Shown: positions 14,357 through 21,850 of the stretch, in pieces
Layout of the letters: each line of letters begins with the position of its first letter
Position numbering within the stretch: position 1 is the stretch's first letter
Source of the DNA: an uncultured Oscillospiraceae bacterium
GTDB lineage: Bacteria; Bacillota; Clostridia; Oscillospirales; Ruminococcaceae
Length of the DNA stretch: 30,344 nucleotides
NCBI GenBank assembly: GCA_900547385.1
Contig: URGQ01000013.1
Span: 1-30,344 of the forward strand
Reading direction: 5' to 3'
Translations under genes and position numbers: made by a program
The notes under the pieces: model-generated
Databases searched by the model: none
What the model was told of the DNA's origin: nothing
Seen by the model: only the letters and a program-made list of their open reading frames with translations

Positions 14357-15655
14357 TTAATTGGTGGCGCTGCTGGGTACATATTCGGTTAGTACCACAC
14401 TGTGGGTGTATTCCCGGCCATTGCGGGAGACCTTGATCTCCACCCGGTCGCCTACGCTGTGAGCGGCCAGTGCCGCTTTCAGATCATCTGCGGTGGAAAC
14501 CTCCACCCCGCCAAAGCTCAGCAGCCGGTCGCCGGCCTGCAGGCCGCCTTTATCCGCTATGGAGCCGGACTCCACGCTTTGAATATACACGCCGGTGCTG
14601 TCCAGCCCGTAGTAGCGGGCGGTGCGCTCATCGGTGATATCCACCAGGCTGACTCCCAGCACGATCTGACCAGTCACATAGCCGTGGCTGATGAGATCCT
14701 CGATGATGGTCTTGACGCTGTTGATAGGAATGGCAAAGCCGATGTTATCCACGGCATTGCCGCTGGAATCGCTGGTGGATTTGGCATTGACAATGCCGAT
14801 CAGCTCTCCGCTGGCATTAAAGAGACCGCCGCCGGAATTACCGGGGTTGACCGCCGCGCTGGTTTGCAGCAGGGTCATGCTGTTGCCGTCTATCGTTACC
14901 TGGCGCTCCAGCGCGCTGACGATACCATCGGTGACGGTGCCGGAAAGGGTACCCAGCGGGTTGCCGATGGCCAGCACGGCGTCGCCCACCTTCAGGGTGT
15001 CACTGTCGCCCAGAATAGCCGGGGTCAGGTCTTTGGCGTCCACCTTCAGCACCGCGATGTCGTTATCCTCATCGGTACCCACCAGGGTGGCGGCATAGGT
15101 GCTGCCGTCATTGGCAGTCACGGTGATCTGCTGTGCGCCTTTTATCACATGGTAGTTGGTCACAATGTAGCCATCCGCCGTCAGCACCACGCCGGAGCCT
15201 GCGCCCTGGGTGACATACTGCCGGAAGAAGTAGTTGGTCGCCACACTTTCGGTGGTGATGGCCACTACGCTGTCCTCCACCTGCTGCACCACACCGGAAT
15301 AACTGACGCCGACGGTGGAACCGTTGGTGGAAGGGACCTCTACCCCTTGATACAGAACGGTGGAACCGGTGCCCAGCAGGCCGCTCTTGGCAGCGATCAC
15401 AGCGCCGCCTGCGCCGCCCACCATCGAGAGCACCAGGCAGCCTGCCAACAGCAGCGCCGTCCCTTTCTTGCCCCGTCCTGTGGATTTTTTGTTTGCGTCC
15501 GAGGGATGATACCCCGAAGCAGCCGTTTGCTGCGCCTGCCCGGACGCGGCATCCTGATGGATGCTGTCTTTATCATAGCGATACTCCCCGGTGGGAAGAT
15601 CGGTATTGCCGGTGGTAAAGTTGCGGTCATTAAAGTTGTCGTTCGGATATGTCAT
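14357..15655 (-). CDS. HtrA/DegP-type serine protease with PDZ domain
   Basis: A 432-residue membrane-anchored S1C protease for extracytoplasmic quality control. A polar, Asn/Asp-rich cytoplasmic N-terminus (about 60 residues) leads to one membrane helix (66-90). The trypsin-like domain has the triad His169 (TNYHV), Asp199 (DNDIAVL) and Ser274 (GNSGG), and a PDZ domain spans about 335-425 (GVYIQSVESGSIADKGGLQAGDRLLSF). This is the usual Firmicutes HtrA layout. The start is the ATG at 15655; the frame stays open upstream but only into spacer sequence. It is monocistronic and divergent from proS. Confidence 0.93.
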   Translation of the reverse strand: MTYPNDNFNDRNFTTGNTDLPTGEYRYDKDSIHQDAASGQAQQTAASGYHPSDANKKSTGRGKKGTALLLAGCLVLSMVGGAGGAVIAAKSGLLGTGSTVLYQGVEVPSTNGSTVGVSYSGVVQQVEDSVVAITTESVATNYFFRQYVTQGAGSGVVLTADGYIVTNYHVIKGAQQITVTANDGSTYAATLVGTDEDNDIAVLKVDAKDLTPAILGDSDTLKVGDAVLAIGNPLGTLSGTVTDGIVSALERQVTIDGNSMTLLQTSAAVNPGNSGGGLFNASGELIGIVNAKSTSDSSGNAVDNIGFAIPINSVKTIIEDLISHGYVTGQIVLGVSLVDITDERTARYYGLDSTGVYIQSVESGSIADKGGLQAGDRLLSFGGVEVSTADDLKAALAAHSVGDRVEIKVSRNGREYTHSVVLTEYVPSSATN

Positions 15656-15798
15656 GGAACTGACCTGCCTTTCTGTGGGGTGCCTGGCCCCTTGACTGCT
15701 TCCTAGTATACCGTTAAATTGTGAACAATGCTTGACCTGTTTTTTTAAGGTCGGTAAAAATGCCGTGACGAAAAGGTGAAATATTGTAAATAAATTTT

Positions 15799-15955
15799 GA
15801 AGCCCCAGCCCGCGGCGGTTTTTTGCCGGCATCCTCCGCAAGCTTCTGCCGTGTCCGGGGCTTCGGTCCGCAGGGCCGCCCCGGCTGCGCCGGGGCGTGG
15901 GGGCGGCTTCGCCGCCCCTTCAGCCGTCCTGCGGACGCCTGGCCCTGCGGGCCGT
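15799..15955. other. GC-rich structured spacer element 1 (three-way junction)
   Basis: The outer stem GTCCGCAGG/CCTGCGGAC (15866-15874 with 15928-15936) encloses a 9-bp hairpin CGCCCCGGC-TGC-GCCGGGGCG (15877-15897) and an 8-bp hairpin GGGGCGGC-TTC-GCCGCCCC (15900-15918). A further GGCCC-TGC-GGGCC hairpin follows. GAAGCCCC (15799) can also pair with GGGGCTTC (about 15857). No gene is seen in 15656-16088 apart from this element and the proS promoter. Confidence 0.6.
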
Positions 15956-16020
15956 ACCTCCCCCCGCCCGCTTCTTTTGGCCTCCCGCCTCCCAATTCCC
16001 CACAAAATCCCCGCAATCCC

Positions 16021-16048
16021 TTGCAAATGCCGCAAAAACCCGTATAAT
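16021..16048 (+). promoter_or_regulatory. Promoter of proS
   Basis: TTGCAA and a perfect TATAAT with a 16-bp spacer, about 35 nt before the proS start. Confidence 0.7.
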
Positions 16049-16088
16049 ATAAAAGTATATATCCTACTGAAAGGGAGAAAGAAGTACT

Positions 16089-17525
16089 ATGGCAGATCAA
16101 AAGAAAATGGTAGCCGAGATCACCTCGATGGAGGACGATTTTGCGCAGTGGTATACCGATGTCGTTAAAAAGGCCGAACTGGTCGATTACGGCAGCGTCC
16201 GCGGCTGCATGATCATCCGTCCCTATGGCTATGCCATTTGGGAAAATATCCAGCATATTCTTGACGGCATGTTCAAGGCGACTGGTCACCAGAATGTCTA
16301 TATGCCTATGCTCATACCGGAGAGCCTTCTGCAGAAAGAGAAGGACCATGTGGAAGGCTTCGCCCCGGAGGTCGCCTGGGTCACCATGGGCGGCGAGGAA
16401 AAGCTGGAGGAGCGCCTGTGCGTGCGCCCCACCAGCGAAACGCTGTTCTGCGAGCACTATTCCCACATTATCCACAGCTACCGTGACCTGCCCAAGTTGT
16501 ATAACCAGTGGTGCAGCGTCATGCGCTGGGAAAAGACCACCCGCCCCTTCCTGCGCAGCGCCGAGTTCCTGTGGCAGGAGGGCCACACCATGCACGAAAC
16601 CGCCGAGGAAGCCAAGGCTGAGACCGTGCGCATGCTGAATGTCTACGCAGAGATGTGCGAGAAATATCTTGCCATCCCCGTTGTTAAGGGTGTCAAGACC
16701 GATAAGGAAAAATTTGCGGGCGCCGAAGAAACCTACACCATCGAGGCCATGATGCACGACGGTAAGAGCCTGCAAAGCGGTACCTCCCACTACTTCGGCG
16801 ACGGCTTTGCCCGTGCCTTTGATATCCAGTTCACCGACCGCAACAATACCCTGCAGTATCCTCACCAGACCAGCTGGGGTATGTCTACCCGCATCATCGG
16901 CGCCATTATTATGACCCACGGTGATAATAACGGCCTGGTGCTGCCCCCCGCTGTCGCTCCCATCCAGGTCATGGTCGTCCCCATCGCCCAGCATAAGGAG
17001 GGCGTTGCCGAGACCGCTTCCGCCCTGTGTGAGCGCCTCAAAAAGAACTTCCGTGCAGACATAGATCTTTCCGAGAACAGCCCCGGCTGGAAGTTCGCCC
17101 AGTATGAGATGAAGGGCGTACCCCTTCGCCTGGAGATCGGCCCCAAGGATATCGAAGCCGGCCAGTGCGTGCTGGTCCGTCGCGATAACCGCGAAAAGAC
17201 CTTTGTCAAGCTGGAGAATCTCGAAAGCGAGATCACCCGCCTGCTGGCTGAGATCCACGACAGCCTCTATACCAAAGCCCTCGCCAACCGCGAAGCCAAT
17301 ACCTACATCGCCCACGATATGGACGAAATGCACAAGGTCGCTGATGGCACCAACGGCTTTTATAAGACCATGTGGTGCGGCGAGCTGGCTTGCGAGCTCA
17401 AGATGAAGGATGAGATCGGCGTTACCAGCCGCTGCATGCCGCTGGAGCAGGAAGACCTCGGTGCCACCTGCGTCTGCTGCGGCAAGCCCGCCAAGCACAT
17501 GATCATTTGGGGTAAGGCTTACTAA
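16089..17525 (+). CDS. proS: Proline--tRNA ligase, type 3 (archaeal/eukaryotic-like)
   Basis: A 478-residue class II aminoacyl-tRNA synthetase that charges tRNA-Pro in the cytoplasm. The family sequence runs through motif 2 (RWEKTTRPFLRSAEFLWQEGHT), motif 3 (WGMSTRIIGAIIMTHGD) and an HGTP anticodon-binding domain. The C-terminal zinc-like region (SRC, then CVCCGKPA) ends in Tyr. There is no editing INS insertion between motifs 2 and 3, and length fits type 3 enzymes (about 480) rather than the bacterial type of about 570. Type 3 ProRS is widespread in Clostridia and other Firmicutes. AGGGAG lies 11 nt upstream of the ATG. No T-box leader is visible. Confidence 0.97.
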   Translation: MADQKKMVAEITSMEDDFAQWYTDVVKKAELVDYGSVRGCMIIRPYGYAIWENIQHILDGMFKATGHQNVYMPMLIPESLLQKEKDHVEGFAPEVAWVTMGGEEKLEERLCVRPTSETLFCEHYSHIIHSYRDLPKLYNQWCSVMRWEKTTRPFLRSAEFLWQEGHTMHETAEEAKAETVRMLNVYAEMCEKYLAIPVVKGVKTDKEKFAGAEETYTIEAMMHDGKSLQSGTSHYFGDGFARAFDIQFTDRNNTLQYPHQTSWGMSTRIIGAIIMTHGDNNGLVLPPAVAPIQVMVVPIAQHKEGVAETASALCERLKKNFRADIDLSENSPGWKFAQYEMKGVPLRLEIGPKDIEAGQCVLVRRDNREKTFVKLENLESEITRLLAEIHDSLYTKALANREANTYIAHDMDEMHKVADGTNGFYKTMWCGELACELKMKDEIGVTSRCMPLEQEDLGATCVCCGKPAKHMIIWGKAY

Positions 17526-17557
17526 TATCTGAACAGAATCTGTGACAGCCGCCGGAA

Positions 17558-17649
17558 GGGCGCCCCGCAGGGGACCCGTTCCCTTCGGGAACGGGCCTGA
17601 CGGGCTTCGCCCGTCCCGGCGGTTTCACCGCCGCCCCTGCGGGGCGCCC
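17558..17649. other. GC-rich structured spacer element 2 (four-way junction)
   Basis: A perfect 16-bp outer stem (17558-17573 with 17634-17649) encloses three perfect hairpins: 17575-17595 (9 bp), 17599-17615 (7 bp) and 17617-17633 (7 bp). Each hairpin loop is TTC. Only five bases of the 92 are outside stems and loops (A17574, 17596-17598, C17616). It lies between proS and the Mrp gene, about 35 nt after the proS stop. Confidence 0.8.
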
Positions 17650-17773
17650 CACTTTCTGCACCCACTCTCCCCGGCAGCAAAGCCCAAGCCCTGCGGGCCC
17701 GCCCGCTTTCCATGGCCGGTTTCGGCTTTGCCGGCAAAATTTTTTTGTCCAAAATCAAAAGGAGGTCATCCCC

Positions 17774-18595
17774 ATGGGCTGTACTCACGATTGCAGTACC
17801 TGCGGCCACGATTGCGGCAGCGAGCAGGATTTTTCCAAAAAACTCAATGAAATGAGCAGCGTCAAAAAGGTCATCGGCGTCGTCAGCGGCAAGGGCGGCG
17901 TCGGCAAATCCCTCGTCACCAGCCTGCTGGCCGTCAGTATGCAGCGGCTGGGCTACCGCACCGCCATCCTGGATGCCGATATCACCGGCCCCAGCATCCC
18001 GCAGGCATTCGGCCTTCGGGAAAAGATCGAAACCCTCGGTGAGGTCATGCTACCCGCCGTTTCCCGCTTCGGCACCCAGGTCATGTCCATCAATCTGCTG
18101 CTCGAACTGGAAAGCGATCCCGTCGTCTGGCGCGGCCCGGTCATTGCCGGGGCGGTGGGCCAGTTCTGGACCGATGTGTACTGGAAGGATGTCGATTTTA
18201 TGTTTGTCGATATGCCCCCCGGCACCGGCGATGTCCCTCTCACCGTATTCCAGTCCCTCTCCGTGGATGGCATCATCGTGGTCACCACGCCGCAGCAGCT
18301 CGTCGGCATGATCGTGGAAAAAGCGGTAAAAATGGCCGAGATGATGAAGGTTCCGGTTCTTGGCCTCATCGAGAATATGAGCACCTACACCTGCCCTGAT
18401 TGCGGAAAGCAGCATGCCATCTTCGGCGAAAGCCACCTTGATAGCATCGCGGCGGAGCACCACATTCCGGTGCTGGCCCGCCTGCCCATCCAGCCCGCGC
18501 TCGCCTCACTGATGGATACCGGTACCATCGAGCTGTTTGAGGGCGACTTTATGCAGCCCGCCGCCGACCGTCTTTGTGCCCTGCTGCCCCGCTGA
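17774..18595 (+). CDS. Mrp/NBP35-family Fe-S carrier P-loop ATPase
   Basis: A 273-residue cytoplasmic ATPase implicated in iron-sulfur cluster delivery. The N-terminus carries a Cys cluster (Cys3, 7, 10, 14). The deviant Walker A is GKGGVGKS (39-46), followed by DADITGPS, DMPPGTGD and the CPDC pair (Cys207, Cys210) that holds the bridging cluster in this family. The short NBP35-like Cys N-terminus replaces the DUF59 domain of longer Mrp proteins. AAAGGAGG precedes the ATG. CoaX follows after 15 nt, suggesting one transcript. Cluster delivery to specific targets is not readable from sequence. Confidence 0.93.
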   Translation: MGCTHDCSTCGHDCGSEQDFSKKLNEMSSVKKVIGVVSGKGGVGKSLVTSLLAVSMQRLGYRTAILDADITGPSIPQAFGLREKIETLGEVMLPAVSRFGTQVMSINLLLELESDPVVWRGPVIAGAVGQFWTDVYWKDVDFMFVDMPPGTGDVPLTVFQSLSVDGIIVVTTPQQLVGMIVEKAVKMAEMMKVPVLGLIENMSTYTCPDCGKQHAIFGESHLDSIAAEHHIPVLARLPIQPALASLMDTGTIELFEGDFMQPAADRLCALLPR

Positions 18596-18610
18596 AAGGA
18601 GATTGACCCT

Positions 18611-19399
18611 ATGATCCTCACCATTGATATCGGCAACTCCAATATCTGCTTTGGCGTCTACGAGGGCAAAAATGCCCTCTTTACCGCCCGCGCCAAGACG
18701 GATCCCCTGCGTACCGAAACGGAATACGCCGTCCTTCTCTCGCAGATCTTCCGCCTGCATCAGTCCGATCCGGCCCAGCTTACCGGCGCGGCCATCTCCT
18801 CGGTCGTACCGGCGCTCACCGCCGTATTCCACGATGCCGTCCGCATCCTCGGCAATGGTAATATTCCTATCATCGTTGTTGGCCCCGGGGTCAAAACCGG
18901 CCTTAATATCCGTATCGATGAACCCGCTTCCCTGGGTGCGGATCTGGCCTGCACTGCTGTGGGCGCGGCGGAAAAATACCCCCTACCAGCCATCATCATC
19001 GATTTGGGCACCGCTACCAAAATCACCGTCGTCACCGAGGACCGCAGCTTTATCGGCGGCGCTATCCTCCCTGGCGTCAAGATCTCGCTGGAGGCGCTTT
19101 CAGGGTCGGCCTCGCTGCTGCCCTCCATCGGTCTCGGTACCGGTAAGATCAAGACCATCGGTAGCAATACGGTGGATTGTATGCTCTCCGGTGTGGTGCT
19201 GGGCACCGCCTGTATGGTGGATGGCCTTATTGAGCGCTACCGAGAGGAACTGGGCGAAGTTCCCACTGTGGTAGCCTGCGGCGGCCTTTCCCCGGCTATC
19301 GTGCCGCATTGCCGCACCAACATCATCCTCGATCAGGATCTGCTGCTGGATGGCCTTTTGGCCATCTACCGCCGCAACGCCCCGCCCAAACAGCACTGA
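18611..19399 (+). CDS. coaX: Type III pantothenate kinase
   Basis: A 262-residue cytoplasmic ASKHA-fold enzyme that phosphorylates pantothenate, the first step of CoA synthesis. Motifs seen are the N-terminal phosphate loop TIDIGNSN, then GADLACTAV (usually GADR), IDLGTATK, and GGAILPGVKISLEAL. Near the end are IGSNTVDCMLSG and ACGGLSP. Length matches the family (about 255-260). It follows the Mrp-like gene by 15 nt with AAAGGAG before the ATG. The Leu in place of Arg after GAD is a small departure from the common motif. The ECF S component 1 kb downstream may supply its substrate. Confidence 0.95.
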   Translation: MILTIDIGNSNICFGVYEGKNALFTARAKTDPLRTETEYAVLLSQIFRLHQSDPAQLTGAAISSVVPALTAVFHDAVRILGNGNIPIIVVGPGVKTGLNIRIDEPASLGADLACTAVGAAEKYPLPAIIIDLGTATKITVVTEDRSFIGGAILPGVKISLEALSGSASLLPSIGLGTGKIKTIGSNTVDCMLSGVVLGTACMVDGLIERYREELGEVPTVVACGGLSPAIVPHCRTNIILDQDLLLDGLLAIYRRNAPPKQH

Positions 19400-19411
19400 C
19401 CCGTACATTTT

Positions 19412-19447
19412 GCCCCCTCCCGCTTTGGGTGGGGGCTTTGCCTTTCT
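19412..19447 (+). terminator. Terminator after coaX
   Basis: GCCCCCTCCC pairs with GGGTGGGGGC (one T-T mismatch; 19412-19421 with 19427-19436), followed by TTTGCCTTTCTT. Confidence 0.7.
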
Positions 19448-19474
19448 TGGTACGGTTTGTGCAGGGCAGGGGAT

Positions 19475-19557
19475 AGGGGCGCAGCCCCGGCAGCGCTTCG
19501 CGCCGCCGAAGCGGACTTCGTCCGCTTTCCCGCTTCCGGCAGGCGGGCTGCGCCCCT
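19475..19557. other. GC-rich structured spacer element 3 (four-way junction)
   Basis: The outer stem AGGGGCGCAGCCC/GGGCTGCGCCCCT (19475-19487 with 19545-19557) encloses three hairpins. The first, at 19488-19508, has an 8-bp stem with an A-C mismatch. The second, at 19509-19527, is AAGCGGAC-TTC-GTCCGCTT. The third, at 19529-19547, is CCCGC/GCGGG and competes with the last three pairs of the outer stem. It lies downstream of coaX. Confidence 0.7.
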
Positions 19558-19608
19558 TTCGCTTTCCCTCCTATCCCACCATCCGTTCGGCCAAAGCCCG
19601 CCCCTCCC

Positions 19609-19638
19609 TTGCGGCAGCCAGTGCCATTATGTTATATT
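19609..19638 (+). promoter_or_regulatory. Probable promoter of the GNAT gene
   Basis: TTGCGG and TATATT with an 18-bp spacer, about 45 nt before the GTG start. Confidence 0.45.
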
Positions 19639-19681
19639 AAGATGAAGTAGATTGGTAAATTAGTTTTACGGAGGGAAGCAA

Positions 19682-20119
19682 GTGAACATAATAATTCGCA
19701 GGATGAAAAGCAGCGATGCCGATGCGCTGTACCGCCTGTTGTCCGATCCGGAGGTAATGCGCTATTTGGAGCCGCTCTATGATAGGGCGCAGACCGAGGC
19801 ATTTCTGCACCGCGCGGGATTATCCGAGCCGCCGCTTGTGTATGCCGCCGAAGAAAACGGACGCTTTATCGGCTATGTCATTTATCATCCATATGATGAG
19901 GAAAGCATCGAAATTGGCTGGGTGCTTTTCCCAGCGTACTGGGGGCGCGGGTACGCGTCAGCGCTGACGGATCAGCTCATTTGCAGAGCAAAACAGGAGC
20001 ATAAGAGCATCGTTATCGAGTGCATTCCAGAGCAGAAGGCAACGGATCGAATCGCAATAAAAAAGGGCTTTCGTTATTGCGGGGTCTGTGATGGGTTAGC
20101 TGTCTATCGCCTTGTGTGA
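19682..20119 (+). CDS. GNAT-family N-acetyltransferase
   Basis: A 145-residue cytoplasmic acetyl-CoA-dependent transferase of the RimJ/RimL-like branch. It starts IIIRRMKSSDADALYRLL. The acetyl-CoA motif region is IEIGWVLFPAYWGRGYASAL, with the WGRGYA loop in place of the usual Q/RxxGxG/A. The end (AIKKGFRYCGV) is the standard C-terminal strand. Start is GTG, with GGAGGG 6 nt upstream. It has its own probable promoter and is not coupled to neighbours. The substrate cannot be told from sequence; candidates are ribosomal protein N-termini or small amines. Confidence 0.88.
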   Translation: MNIIIRRMKSSDADALYRLLSDPEVMRYLEPLYDRAQTEAFLHRAGLSEPPLVYAAEENGRFIGYVIYHPYDEESIEIGWVLFPAYWGRGYASALTDQLICRAKQEHKSIVIECIPEQKATDRIAIKKGFRYCGVCDGLAVYRLV

Positions 20120-20159
20120 CCCACTCTCCCCAAGCCATCCATTTCGCCCCATTTGCCCC

Positions 20160-20188
20160 TTGCATTTTGCCCCCTCATCTGTTATGAT
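20160..20188 (+). promoter_or_regulatory. Promoter of the ECF S-component gene
   Basis: TTGCAT and TATGAT with a 17-bp spacer, leaving a leader of about 195 nt before the ATG at 20390. Confidence 0.5.
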
Positions 20189-20194
20189 ATGTCG

Positions 20195-20389
20195 CGGAAG
20201 CCGCCCCTACCGCACCGGCAGCGGAGTCGCTTCCTAAAATTTTGCGCTGTATCCCACATCCGCCGCAGGCCCCACCGGTCACGCTTTTGCCACGGGGCGT
20301 ATCCCAAAAGGGAACGCCACCCGCCGCAATGATAAAGCGTCCCGCCTGCCGCCGTACCCGGCAAAGGAATAGCAGCAAGGAGGATTATC
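20195..20389 (+). promoter_or_regulatory. Structured 5' leader of unknown type
   Basis: The leader can form GGAAGC/GCTTCC (20196-20201 with 20229-20234) around an inner CCGC/GCGG stem. A second hairpin is GGCGT-TCCC-AAAA-GGGA-ACGCC (20296-20318). It matches no riboswitch consensus I recognise (TPP, cobalamin, THF, FMN and preQ1 were considered). It could be a regulatory leader for the transporter. Confidence 0.35.
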
Positions 20390-20989
20390 ATGTCAAGTTC
20401 CACCAACCGCACCCGTACCCTTACCACACTCGGCATTCTTACCGCCATCATCCTGGTGATGACCTTCACCCCCCTCGGCTACATCAAAACCATGGGTCTG
20501 GAGATCACCCTCCTGCACATTCCCGTCATCCTCGGCGCGGCCCTTACCGGCCCCGCCGGCGGCATGGTGCTGGGTGCAGTGTTTGGCTTCACCAGCTTCT
20601 TTCAGTGCTTCGGCCTAAGCACTTTCGGCACCACCCTGTTCAGCATCAATCCCGCTGGCACCTTTATCGTCTGCGTGATCCCCCGTGTCCTGCTGGGACT
20701 GGTTGCCGCCTACATCTACCGCGGCTTCGATCACCTCACCGGCAAGTGGAGCGGCACCATCACCGGTGCACTGGCCACCATCTGCCATACGGCAATGTTT
20801 ATGGGCACGCTGGCGATCTTCTTCTACACCAGTGACTATCTTCAGGGCTTCGCCGCTATGATGGGCACCACCAATGTCTTTGCGTTCATCATCGCCTTTG
20901 TCGGCCTGCAGGGCCTCCTGGAGATCATCCTCGCCGCCATCGTGGTCGGTGCGCTGGTCCCCATCATCAAAAAAACTCGCCGCGTCTGA
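20390..20989 (+). CDS. ECF transporter S component, possibly pantothenate-specific
   Basis: A 199-residue membrane protein with about six helices, the substrate-binding subunit of an energy-coupling-factor importer. The opening TLGILTAIILVMTFTPLGYI, then LLHIPVILGAALTGPAGGMVLGAVFG and IPRVLLGLVAAYIY, resemble the PanT group. It needs the EcfA/A'/T module, which is not in this window, as usual for group II ECF systems. AAGGAGG lies 7 nt before the ATG. Pantothenate is suggested both by the PanT-like pattern and by coaX nearby, but related vitamins such as folate or pyridoxine remain possible. Confidence 0.85.
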   Translation: MSSSTNRTRTLTTLGILTAIILVMTFTPLGYIKTMGLEITLLHIPVILGAALTGPAGGMVLGAVFGFTSFFQCFGLSTFGTTLFSINPAGTFIVCVIPRVLLGLVAAYIYRGFDHLTGKWSGTITGALATICHTAMFMGTLAIFFYTSDYLQGFAAMMGTTNVFAFIIAFVGLQGLLEIILAAIVVGALVPIIKKTRRV

Positions 20990-21020
20990 TTTTCACTTAC
21001 CCCAATAAAATAGCACGCAA

Positions 21021-21054
21021 AAAAGAGGCATCCGCTGTGGGTGCCTCTTTTCTC
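21021..21054. terminator. Bidirectional terminator between the ECF gene and the ATL gene
   Basis: AAAAGAGGCA pairs with TGCCTCTTTT (21021-21030 with 21042-21051), with TTTTCTC after it on + and TTTTTTGCG after it on -. It lies between convergent genes. Confidence 0.8.
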
Positions 21055-21074
21055 GTTTCTGCAGGGCTTTGGTT

Positions 21075-21157
21075 CGGCCGCAGGCCCCGATGCTCCGCAT
21101 CGGCCTCGCCCGCTGCGCGGCGGGGTGCCCGGGCTTCGCCCGGCCGGCCTGCGGCCG
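21075..21157. other. GC-rich structured spacer element 4 (four-way junction)
   Basis: The outer 12-bp stem CGGCCGCAGGCC/GGCCTGCGGCCG (21075-21086 with 21146-21157) encloses three hairpins: CCGATGC-TCC-GCATCGG (21087-21103), CCCGC/GCGGG (21109-21124) and CCGGGC-TTC-GCCCGG (21129-21143). It lies between the bidirectional terminator and the stop of the ATL gene. Confidence 0.75.
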
Positions 21158-21178
21158 CCCTCCCGCCCAGTTCTATTC

Positions 21179-21661
21179 TTAGTCCAGCGGATGCTCCAGC
21201 GCCATAAAGGCCCCCTTCACATCCTCCCCGGCCGGGTAATGATACTCCTCGTCATGCTCCGTCTCGGGGTCGCCCACCCGGTGCGTCGGGATAAAGATCG
21301 GAATGGGGCAGTCGTCCACCGCCTTGATGACCCGCGCGCGGTTCTCCTCGGTGTCCTCCAGGGAAAGCGCCGCCAGCAGCGTCGGGGTGGTAAAGTGTTC
21401 CCCATAGGGAATGCGGATCACCGTCTCCCATACCTCCCGCTCAAAGTCGCTCCCGCCGGGCGCCAGCGGCAGCGTAAAGATGACCCGGTGCCCGGTCCAG
21501 TATTCCTGTATCTGCTGAAAGCCCTTCTTCAGCAGCGGGGTCTCCTCCTCATCGCAGTCCACCTCCAGTCCATCGCCGAAAATCAAACGGCTCAGTGCGT
21601 AGTCGTCATTCTCCACCAGCGTGATCCACCCCGGCCCCAGCTCCTTGGTAAACTTCTTCAT
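21179..21661 (-). CDS. Alkyltransferase-like (ATL) protein, MGMT/Ogt homolog with Cys replaced by Thr
   Basis: A 160-residue protein of the O6-alkylguanine-DNA alkyltransferase family. The link segment TPLLKKGFQQIQEYWTGHRVIF and the DNA-binding domain SDFEREVWETVIRIPYGEHF match Ogt/MGMT closely. The active-site motif PCHRV reads PTHRV (Pro125-Val129), so the alkyl-accepting Cys is Thr126. The likely Arg finger (Arg110 in NRARVIKAV) is kept. Known ATL proteins carry Trp or Ala here and act by binding O6-alkylguanine and recruiting nucleotide excision repair; that role is inferred. The nearby Cys118 is not at the active position. The C-terminus is acidic and diverged. The ATG at 21661 is preferred over 21667, because GGGAGG abuts the latter. 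Confidence 0.82.
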   Translation of the reverse strand: MKKFTKELGPGWITLVENDDYALSRLIFGDGLEVDCDEEETPLLKKGFQQIQEYWTGHRVIFTLPLAPGGSDFEREVWETVIRIPYGEHFTTPTLLAALSLEDTEENRARVIKAVDDCPIPIFIPTHRVGDPETEHDEEYHYPAGEDVKGAFMALEHPLD

Positions 21662-21850
21662 GTCCATTCCTCCCTGAATATACTATTCGTATATATTTTA
21701 TAATATTATACCTACCTTGCGGCAGCATACGGCGGCTTGACGAAAATCGCCGCTGGCTGCGTTGCCCTCCCAAGGCAACAGCCCGTCTCCGCCGGGCAAC
21801 AGCCTTGCTTCGGTCTGCCTTGCCATCATCCGATTTTCCCCCGCGCCGCC

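Noticed and set aside
14402..15706. Open frame of 434 codons on the + strand opposite htrA
   Set aside because: The minus strand holds an intact catalytic triad and PDZ domain; the + product is low-complexity.
15714..17498. Long open frame (594 codons) on the minus strand across proS
   Set aside because: It is the antisense of a well-matched ProRS and runs into spacer sequence; no RBS or family match.
17558..17649. A tRNA or tRNA-like gene
   Set aside because: The cloverleaf outline lacks an anticodon loop of 7, a TTC-type T loop of 7 and CCA; the loops are 3 nt.
20195..20389. TPP, cobalamin or THF riboswitch before the ECF gene
   Set aside because: None of the diagnostic strings for these classes is present.
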